DNA of 12,873 nucleotides. Origin: an uncultured Clostridia bacterium (lineage in GTDB: Bacteria; Bacillota; Clostridia; TANB77; CAG-508). The notes beneath the pieces are model-generated. The model was not told the DNA's origin. It ran no database searches and worked only from the letters and a program-made list of their open reading frames with translations. The translations under genes and the position numbers were made by a program. The DNA lies in assembly GCA_947628925.1 (NCBI GenBank), contig CANRBU010000017.1:1-12873 (forward strand). The letters run 5' to 3'. This document shows positions 7,484 to 12,873 of this stretch, one piece after another (position 1 is the first letter of the stretch; the number at the start of each line of letters is the position of its first letter).

Positions 7484-8341
7484 TTATATTGCTACTGGAA
7501 TTCTTCCGATTTTTACTTCTTTATTATAATCATAATTTTGTATTTCAAAGTCTTCTACTTTAAATTCATAAAAATTCTTTGTTGGATTGTGTATCACTAG
7601 TTTTGGACATACATCCATAGGTTCCGCTTCTATTAGTTTTTCAACAAGAGGAATATGTCTATCATAAATATGGCAATCTCCTATATTATGTGTTAGTGTT
7701 CCAACTTCTAAACCTGCTACTTGTGCAAACATACATAATAAAGCTGCATATTGCATAACATTCCAACCATTTGCTGCTAACATATCTTGTGAGCGTTGGT
7801 TTAAAATAAGATGCAATTTACCACCCTTTACTAGCCACTGAGTTCCAAAAGCACAAGGCTCTAAATTCATATCTTTTAATTCTTCATGATTAAATAAATT
7901 AGTTAACATTCTACGACTTGATGGATCATTTTTTAACAAATATAATAAATAATCTACTTGATCCAACTTTTGAATTCCATCTTTTGTCTTAAACTCATAT
8001 TTTTTTCCTAATTGATATCCATATGCTTTTCCAATTGTTCCATCTTCTCCTGCCCATTGATCCCAAATATGAGAATTTAAATCACTTATTTTATTTGATT
8101 TTTTTTGCCAAATCCATAAGATTTCATCAATAGCATTTTTAATTGTGTTTGTATTATTTCTTAATGTAATCATTGGAAATTCTTTTCCAACATCATATTT
8201 ATTTTGTACTCCAACAATTGAATAGTAATTTGCTTCTTCTCCATCTTGCCATCTTGTACGTACATGAGTTCCTTCAGAAGAATACCCATTTTTTATTATT
8301 TCTTTACATGTTTCAATAAAGTGTTTATCTGCTTCTGTCAT
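7484..8341 (-). CDS. thyA: thymidylate synthase
   Basis: ThyA methylates dUMP to dTMP using methylenetetrahydrofolate, producing dihydrofolate for FolA. The 285-residue protein carries the catalytic cysteine C163 in EPCAFGTQW, phosphate-binding R of NQRSQDM (182-184), the NVMQYAALL helix, HNIGDCHIYDRHI (from 218) and the C-terminal KIGRIPVAI tail that closes over the active site. ATG 8341 is preceded by AAAGGAATGTGAT, a Shine-Dalgarno whose GTGAT part extends the match to the 16S 3' end and explains the long spacing from AAGGA. First gene of thyA-folA-comEB; 16 nt separate it from folA. Its frame is unbroken; its two CGG triplets are out of frame (ATC GGA, GCG GAA). A 125-bp palindrome lies in its leader. 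Confidence 0.97.
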   Translation of the reverse strand: MTEADKHFIETCKEIIKNGYSSEGTHVRTRWQDGEEANYYSIVGVQNKYDVGKEFPMITLRNNTNTIKNAIDEILWIWQKKSNKISDLNSHIWDQWAGEDGTIGKAYGYQLGKKYEFKTKDGIQKLDQVDYLLYLLKNDPSSRRMLTNLFNHEELKDMNLEPCAFGTQWLVKGGKLHLILNQRSQDMLAANGWNVMQYAALLCMFAQVAGLEVGTLTHNIGDCHIYDRHIPLVEKLIEAEPMDVCPKLVIHNPTKNFYEFKVEDFEIQNYDYNKEVKIGRIPVAI

Positions 8342-8373
8342 TTTTAATCACATTCCTTTCTAAGGCACACATC

Positions 8374-8498
8374 GGTTGGAAAAGAATTAAATTTTGGCAA
8401 GGAAAATTTTGTTAAAAAGGCAAGGGCGCATACTTTTTGTATGTAACCGCGTTTTTAATGAAATTTGACACAGCCAAAATTGTAATTATTTTTCAACC
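8374..8498 (-). repeat. 125-bp imperfect palindrome in the thyA leader
   Basis: The two halves, about 60 nt each, mirror one another around a 5-nt centre (8434-8438). Matching blocks from the outside in are GGTTG, AAAA, AATTA, AATTTTGGC, AAATTT or AAATTTT, TTAAAAA, GC and CATAC. Lying between the thyA promoter and start codon, it would be transcribed as one long hairpin. No U-tract follows, so it is not a simple terminator. It could be a MITE-like insertion or a regulatory leader; no clear target-site duplication is seen. Confidence 0.8.
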
Positions 8499-8540
8499 TT
8501 ATAACATCCCTTTCTATATATTTATTTCTTGTTTAAAGTG

Positions 8541-8569
8541 AATATATCATATCATAAAATAAAACGCAA
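8541..8569 (-). promoter_or_regulatory. sigma-A promoter of the thyA-folA-comEB operon
   Basis: Minus strand TTGCGT (8564-8569), 17-nt spacer, TATATT (8541-8546) with an upstream TG (extended -10, TGATATATT). The transcription start would be near 8534, giving a leader of about 190 nt that contains the palindrome. It begins just after the end of the radical SAM gene. Confidence 0.7.
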
Positions 8570-8586
8570 CATATAAATTTAAAATT

Positions 8587-9474
8587 TCAATATTTCCATT
8601 TTGGCACATATTCTTCTTCATGTTCACCTAATTCCTGAACATAGCCATTTTCTATTTCTAATTCATCTATATAATCCAAAACTTCTTGCCATTCTTTTTT
8701 TGTTAGTTTTCTATTAAGTTTTTGATTTTCTTTTGCTTTATATGTTGGAAAATATTGTGCCATTATACTAAGATATACATCTGTTGGTAAATTTTCATGA
8801 AGCCATTTTAAAACTCTTTTTGTATTTTCTATACAATTAGGTAATACTAAATGTCTTACCATTAACCCTTTCATCATTATACCTTTTTCATTAAACTTTG
8901 GACTCCCAACTTGTCTATACATTTCTTTGATTGCAGTTGTTGCAATTTCAAAATAATTATTGACTCCTGAAAATTCTTTTGCTATATTATTATCTGCATA
9001 TTTTAAATCTGGTAAATAGATATCAATATATCCATTTAATAATTTTAATGTTTCTATATCTTCATAACCATTTGTGTTATATACAATTGGTATATTCAAA
9101 CCTTTTTCCTTTGCAATCTTGATTGCTTCTATTATATGTACAGCATAACTTGTTGGGCTTACTAAATTTATATTTTGAGCTTTTTGTTCTTGCTGTTTTA
9201 AAAAAATGTCTGCTAATTCTTCATTTTCGATTTCTTTTCCTCTACCTAATTGGCTAATCTCATAATTTTGACAAAATTGACATTGTAGATTACAGTTTGA
9301 AAAAAACACCGTTCCGGAACCATTTTCTCCACTGATACAGGGTTCTTCAAAACGGTGAATAGAATATAGTGCAATTTTTACTTTATCTGTTGCTTTGCAT
9401 TTTCCAATTTTACCATTTAATCTATTTACTTGACAATGATGTGGGCAAATACAACATTTTTCCAATAAATTCAT
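8587..9474 (-). CDS. PflX-like radical SAM protein
   Basis: A radical S-adenosylmethionine enzyme resembling COG1313 (PflX, related to pyruvate formate-lyase activating enzymes). The 295-residue protein begins with a cysteine-rich segment (CCICPHHC, then C26) typical of the family, followed by EEPCISGENGSGTVFFSNC and the 4Fe-4S cluster motif CNLQCQFC (C61, C65, C68; CxxxCxxC) with QNYEISQ. Later blocks MVRHLVLPNC and SIMAQYFPTYKA also fit. The glycyl radical or other substrate is unknown. The start is placed at ATG 9474, since AAGGA (9484-9488) abuts the alternative in-frame ATG 9483 but is 9 nt from this one. It lies 26 nt after the preceding hypothetical gene, apparently last in the serpin cluster. 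No clear terminator follows. CGG triplets here are all out of frame. Confidence 0.85.
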   Translation of the reverse strand: MNLLEKCCICPHHCQVNRLNGKIGKCKATDKVKIALYSIHRFEEPCISGENGSGTVFFSNCNLQCQFCQNYEISQLGRGKEIENEELADIFLKQQEQKAQNINLVSPTSYAVHIIEAIKIAKEKGLNIPIVYNTNGYEDIETLKLLNGYIDIYLPDLKYADNNIAKEFSGVNNYFEIATTAIKEMYRQVGSPKFNEKGIMMKGLMVRHLVLPNCIENTKRVLKWLHENLPTDVYLSIMAQYFPTYKAKENQKLNRKLTKKEWQEVLDYIDELEIENGYVQELGEHEEEYVPKWKY

Positions 9475-9500
9475 TTTGTGCATTCCTTTCTGCTTTTATA

Positions 9501-10187
9501 CTAATAACAAGAAATTGGAAATAGTTTATCTTGTTCTACTTTTATACTGATTGTCTTTGATGTAAATTTGTCTTCATTTGCTTTTACTTGTTCAATTATT
9601 TTATCTTTTCCTTCTGAATTTTTTGCACTTGCTATCTCTTGTCCTTCTAAATTTTTTATATGAATAGTATAATCTGTTTCTTCTATTGGATTAATATTAC
9701 TTTCTTCTGAATAATCTTCTATATATTCTATAATTTTTACTTCATATATATTTTTATTTTTTGAAATTTGACTTAATAAAAATGCATCCATATTACAGTC
9801 TAATTCAACATTTGTTGCTTGATATGCTTGTTGTTGTTCATCATATACAAAACTTTCATTTCCTTCTTTAGGAAATTGCTTTGTAAAATCATTACCAAAT
9901 ATTTCTTTTGCTTTATCTTGAATCTGTTCATAAGCTATTTTATCATAATCATCTAAATTTTTCTTTACAACTTCCCATATCCATTTTTCATTTGCATCAT
10001 TTGTTGAGCTAAATTTAGGTAAAGCTTCTCCTGTAAGTTCTTGCCACATGTATATTTTTGATATATAATTTTCTATTTTTGTTACATCATCAGCTGTTAT
10101 ATTTTTTTCTTTTTTATCTTTTGCATATATATACATACCAATAAATATTACAAGTAGCAAACAAATAATTGCAATTAGCTTTTTCAA
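9501..10187 (-). CDS. membrane-anchored or secreted protein of unknown function
   Basis: Not recognised. The 228-residue product starts from TTG 10187 with MKKLIAIICLLLVIFIGMYIYAKDKK: two lysines, a hydrophobic stretch of about 18 residues and then charged residues, so a signal anchor or signal peptide; no lipobox cysteine is visible. The rest is acidic and soluble-looking, with Trp-containing segments (MWQEL, WIWEVV) and a likely mixed alpha/beta fold, ending LFPISCY. It starts 24 nt after the rejoined serpin stop and 26 nt before the radical SAM gene, so it belongs to the same transcript. If the serpin frameshift were not used, serpin translation would stop at 10258, farther from this start. 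The Shine-Dalgarno is weak (AGAGATGA), consistent with coupling to serpin translation. Confidence 0.75.
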   Translation of the reverse strand: MKKLIAIICLLLVIFIGMYIYAKDKKEKNITADDVTKIENYISKIYMWQELTGEALPKFSSTNDANEKWIWEVVKKNLDDYDKIAYEQIQDKAKEIFGNDFTKQFPKEGNESFVYDEQQQAYQATNVELDCNMDAFLLSQISKNKNIYEVKIIEYIEDYSEESNINPIEETDYTIHIKNLEGQEIASAKNSEGKDKIIEQVKANEDKFTSKTISIKVEQDKLFPISCY

Positions 10188-10211
10188 TTTTTAATCATCT
10201 CTTTCTTATGT

Positions 10212-11502
10212 TTAATACGTCTTATAGTTGACTTTATCTTTTTCCCATAAAGTTGGTTCATACATAGTTCCTACAAACCATATTTCTCCGATTTTCTTTA
10301 TCACGAATAACGAATAAAAATGGCTTATCAAAACGTATTTCTTCTTGTTCTGCACTTTCTGCTGTTTCTGATTTATCTGCTGTTAATATTACTGAACTTG
10401 CTGTTGCTTTAATTCCTTTTTCTGTAAAGTCAATTTTTGATTTATGTAGAGCATCTTTAACAAAAAGCCCTTCTTCATTGCTTGACATATTAGAAAAGTC
10501 AGCTTTTTCATCATCAAATGCTTCTGTTATACCCAAATTCATTAAATCATCTTTTAAAGATAAATTATATTCAAATGAAAATTTAGGTATTATGATATTT
10601 ATTCCATTTTCTATCTTAGATGCATTTTTCATTTTTTGAGTAATATCTTCCATTGTTTTTGTTGTAAATGTAGTTGTATATTCTTCTAAATCGTCTTGTG
10701 GCATAATTGCAATAAATTCTAATCCAGTATCTCTGTATTGTTTTAAATTCATTGATAATGCTGTTACATTTTTGTCTTTATAGTATGAAACATTGTTATT
10801 AGATGTTTTTAGTTTCATTGTAGCTGCATCTATTTTTGTTCCATCTTCTAAATAAAAATCTCCTGCATTAGTATTATCTTCTTTGAATTGTTCTTCCCAA
10901 TCTATATCAATTGCTAAAGCATTTACAAGTAACATTTCTGTTGTGCTACTTTTTACTGTGCTGTTTTCTACCATATTTTTTATTATTCCAAAAGTTTTAT
11001 TTTCAATCCAATTATTTATATTATCAGCATTTTTAAAAGAGTCAATTTGAATTTCTGCTTTATATTTTTCTGCTAAATTATTTTTATATTCTGCTTTTAT
11101 GTATTGTTCATACGTATCTCGTACATATACACTATTTGCTAATGATAAAGCTTTATCAATATCTTCATATTCTGGTAATGTTGATTTTCCTATTACATTT
11201 TCAATTTGTGTTTTAGTATTTCCATATGCTCCATCATTTAACATGTTTAATGCATATTTTATAGACAATGGACTATATAGAATATTTTGTTGTTGGCTTT
11301 CCATACGCAAAAATTCTGTTGAAAAATCTTCTACTACTCTGCTTTCTGTTTTTGAATCACTATTTTCAACAACTACACTATGATTGTGACTTTTATCATT
11401 GTTTGAAAGTACTGCAAACATTGCTATTACAACACTTGCAAATAATGCAACTAGTATAATTAACATTCCTAATGTGATTTTTATTGGTTCTTTTTCTTCC
11501 AT
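10212..11502 (-). CDS. membrane-anchored serpin, read through one +1 shift at a CGG codon
   Basis: Serpins are suicide inhibitors of proteases; bacterial ones may defend against host or self proteases. With the C at 10290 skipped the product is 429 residues. Residues 10-34 form a membrane segment, so the serpin body faces outward. Seen: NILYSPLSIKYALNMLNDGAYGNT (helix B region), LLVNALAIDIDWEEQF, IIIPKFSFEYNLSLKDDLMNLGI and the reactive-centre loop after EKGIKATASS, then FDKPFLFVIRDKEN. Counting from the hinge, P1-P1' would be about Lys-Ser, a trypsin-like target; the hinge has Ile-Lys where small residues are usual, so inhibitory activity is uncertain. After the shift it continues GEIWFVGTMYEPTLW, the typical C-terminal serpin strands; unshifted it would end at 10258 and lack them. 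AAAGGAG near 11510-11516 serves ATG 11502. Confidence 0.92.
10288..10290 (-). other. CGG +1 recoding site E (serpin, residue 405)
   Basis: Minus strand reads GAT AAA GAA AAT CGG AGA AAT ATG and stops at TGA (10258-10260). Skipping the C gives GAA AAT GGA GAA ATA TGG TTT GTA GGA, i.e. DKENGEIWFVGTMYEP, the usual C-terminal serpin motif, open to TAA at 10212-10214. Confidence 0.88.
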
Positions 11503-11524
11503 TCTTTTTCTCCTTTGTTTGATT

Positions 11525-11553
11525 TATATATAGATTATCAAAATATTTGTAAA
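11525..11553 (-). promoter_or_regulatory. candidate promoter of the serpin cluster
   Basis: Minus strand TTTACA (11548-11553), 17-nt spacer, TATATA (11525-11530). This would start transcription only about 16 nt before the ATG, which is tight for the Shine-Dalgarno. An alternative is an extended -10 TGCTAAATT near 11591-11599 with CTTACA 17 nt upstream. Some promoter is expected here because a strong terminator precedes it. Confidence 0.3.
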
Positions 11554-11620
11554 AAATCAATAATTTTACAGAAATTTTAAATTTTTCATAATTTAGCATA
11601 TAATATGAGTTTTGTAAGGG

Positions 11621-11673
11621 AAAAAATAACAACACATTTTGCACTTCATCAATCAAATTGCAAATGTGTTGTT
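11621..11673 (-). terminator. rho-independent terminator after the Ltp-domain gene
   Basis: A long stem (AACAACACATTT-GCA paired with TGC-AAAATGTGTTGTT, loop about 15 nt) is followed on the minus strand by six U residues (11621-11626). It lies about 22 nt after the stop codon at 11695 and separates this gene from the serpin cluster. Confidence 0.9.
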
Positions 11674-11694
11674 AGACTATATTATAAATATATA

Positions 11695-12669
11695 TTAATA
11701 TCCTACTGCTGTTGCCCCATATTGAGCTTGTTCTTTTGTAAAGCCTTCAAATTCTAACTGTTCTATTAAACTGTTTTTTGAAAAAGATGAGTAGCTCATA
11801 TAAGATTTTGCCTTTTTGGCAGCTTGTTCTTTCCAATCCGCTCCACAGTTATCTGCTCCATAAGTTGCTTCTTGATTCGAAAACCCTTCAAATTCTAATT
11901 GTTCTATTAAGCCCTTATACGAAAATGCAGAATAATTTAAATATGATTTAGCCTTAGAAAGTGCATTTTTTTCACCTAATGTTGCACTAGTTGTTTGTGG
12001 TGCAGCTTGCTTATTATTTTGTGTAGTTGTAGTCGTATTTTGTTCTTTTGGGGTTTGTGTAGTTGTAGTTGTATTTTCTTTTTTTGTAGTTTGTGTAGTT
12101 GTAGTTGCATTTTGTTCTTTTTGATTTTGTGTCGTTGTAGTTGTATTTTGTTCTTTTGGAGTTTGCGTAGAAGTATTTTTATCTGTTTCATTAGTACTTG
12201 ATGAACTTTCCAAATTATCAATAGTAGATTGATCAAATTCAATATAAGCTTTACTTTCACTATCTACTTTTGTCATACTAGGTAGATCATAAACACTTGT
12301 ACTATAAAAATAATTTTCTTTTCCTTCTGAGTCCATTTTTGTTATAAAGATAAATTTTGAATAATTCTCTAAAATTCCACCATTATAAGAATAATTTTTT
12401 ATTATTCGCTCAATATCTTCTTTTTTATCCTTTTTAGTATCATCAGTATAATTTGGCATTTCAACTACAACAATATTTCCACCAGCAGAACTATATAAGG
12501 TTGCTTCGCTATCAATTGCTTGTACTTTCAAAGCAACTTCATTTATTCCACTTATAGCAATTATAAAAACTATACTCATCATTGCTACAAGGCCTACAAT
12601 TAAAGCAATAATAACCATGCATACCCAAAACCACCATTTTTTGTAAAATTCCTTTTTCTTTTCCTCCAT
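11695..12669 (-). CDS. membrane-anchored protein with two Ltp (PF07553-type) domains and a Thr/Gln-rich stalk
   Basis: The 324-residue protein has an N-terminal membrane segment (about residues 12-38, after MEEKKKEFYKKWW), an extracytoplasmic domain (40-150), a low-complexity stalk rich in Thr, Gln, Asn and Lys (about 153-230), and two C-terminal repeats (231-276 and 277-324), each with A-K-SY-x-x-YS-x-FS-x-x-x-LIEQLEFEGF and a Q/EA-x-YG end. These match the host cell surface-exposed lipoprotein (Ltp) domain, found on many gram-positive surface proteins and in a Streptococcus phage lipoprotein that blocks superinfection. Here the anchor is a membrane helix, not a lipobox. AGGAGG at 12680-12685 serves ATG 12669. 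It has its own promoter and terminator, so is monocistronic. Its CGG triplet is out of frame (GCG GAT). A role in phage exclusion is only a possibility. Confidence 0.85.
   Translation of the reverse strand: MEEKKKEFYKKWWFWVCMVIIALIVGLVAMMSIVFIIAISGINEVALKVQAIDSEATLYSSAGGNIVVVEMPNYTDDTKKDKKEDIERIIKNYSYNGGILENYSKFIFITKMDSEGKENYFYSTSVYDLPSMTKVDSESKAYIEFDQSTIDNLESSSSTNETDKNTSTQTPKEQNTTTTTQNQKEQNATTTTQTTKKENTTTTTQTPKEQNTTTTTQNNKQAAPQTTSATLGEKNALSKAKSYLNYSAFSYKGLIEQLEFEGFSNQEATYGADNCGADWKEQAAKKAKSYMSYSSFSKNSLIEQLEFEGFTKEQAQYGATAVGY
12021..12164 (-). repeat. four tandem 36-bp repeats encoding the Thr/Gln stalk
   Basis: Units begin at 12021, 12057, 12093 and 12129, each 36 bp, with a decayed fifth start at 12165. 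Each encodes 12 residues of the form QT-P/T-K-E/K-Q/E-N-T/A-TTTT. The period is a multiple of three, so copy-number change would lengthen or shorten the stalk without breaking the frame. Confidence 0.9.
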
Positions 12670-12703
12670 ATTTTATATTCCTCCTTTTATTTTATATATA
12701 AAA

Positions 12704-12732
12704 ATTATAACAATTAATAAAAAAAATAACAA
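12704..12732 (-). promoter_or_regulatory. sigma-A promoter of the Ltp-domain gene
   Basis: Minus strand TTGTTA (12727-12732), 17-nt spacer, TATAAT (12704-12709), the consensus -10. It is followed by AGGAGG and ATG 12669. The intron end lies about 70 bp upstream of the -35 box. Confidence 0.8.
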
Positions 12733-12800
12733 TACTCTGTGTCATATATTGTAAAATTTTGTGATTTTATGAAATTTTTTATCAATTATCTAATTATTTA

Positions 12801-12873
12801 ATCGAGTAGAGAATAAATAATTATTTTATTTATTCCCTCTCACACCACCGTACGTGCCGTTCGGCATACGGCG
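12801..12873 (-). mobile_element. 3' end of a group II intron (domains V and VI), rest outside window
   Basis: On the minus strand the edge reads CCGTATGCCGAACGGC and then ACGTACGGTGGTGTGAGAGGG, the signature of group II intron domain V and its 3' side (GCCGUAUGC paired with GCACGUACGGU). An A/T-rich hairpin follows (GAATAAATA paired with TATTTATTC), fitting domain VI, then CTACTCGAT, a common intron 3' end. The 3' boundary is inferred at about 12801. The intron body and any reverse transcriptase gene would lie beyond the window. Confidence 0.8.

Noticed and set aside
8401..8460. T-box-like element on the plus strand (AAGGGCGC ... AACCGCG)
   Set aside because: The conserved 14-nt T-box core is not continuous, and no plus-strand gene follows.
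4191..10290. Sequencing or assembly indels as cause of the five frameshifts
   Set aside because: Typical indels fall in homopolymers such as the many long A/T runs, yet none are affected. All five add a base just before GGN and make CGG. Reads are still needed to exclude it formally.
4191..10290. Simple reassignment of CGG to another amino acid
   Set aside because: A reassigned triplet would keep the frame; here the conserved protein continues only in the +1 frame at every site.
11396..11656. Open frame overlapping the serpin start and the upstream terminator
   Set aside because: It runs through a strong terminator, overlaps the serpin in another frame and has no family resemblance.

Overview
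The window is AT-rich and every gene lies on the minus strand. Strong AGGAGG-type ribosome binding sites, sigma-A promoters and typical gram-positive gene sets point to a low-GC Firmicute, most likely an uncultured or gut-type member of the Clostridia. In transcription order (high to low coordinates) it holds: the 3' end of a group II intron at the window edge; a membrane-anchored protein with two Ltp surface domains; a serpin, a secreted or anchored protein of unknown function and a PflX-like radical SAM protein as one cluster; the nucleotide genes thyA, folA and comEB; mutS2; rpsO; and pnp, a zinc-dependent phospholipase C-like gene and queA (cut by the window start).

The main discovery is a recoding pattern. 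Three otherwise intact genes (mutS2, folA, serpin) are broken by five frameshifts. Every one is a +1 shift located exactly at an in-frame CGG codon. Skipping the C of each CGG, so that the following GGN is read as glycine, restores full-length proteins of exactly the expected size (MutS2 784 aa, DHFR 159 aa, serpin 429 aa), with conserved domains continuing in the new frame. I scanned the window by eye for in-frame CGG codons in roughly 3,900 codons and found only these five. CGG triplets out of frame cause no shift, and AGG and CGT are read normally as arginine. No other frameshift is present. The simplest reading is that in this organism CGG is not an arginine codon but a signal for +1 frameshifting, or CGGN is a four-base glycine codon. 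A related phenomenon is known at AGG and CCC codons in Perkinsus mitochondria; I know of no bacterial case like this.

Other points of interest are a 125-bp near-perfect palindrome in the thyA leader, a structured leader before rpsO that may be an S15 autoregulatory site, a four-copy 36-bp tandem repeat coding a Thr/Gln-rich stalk in the Ltp protein, and a serpin encoded beside a radical SAM gene.
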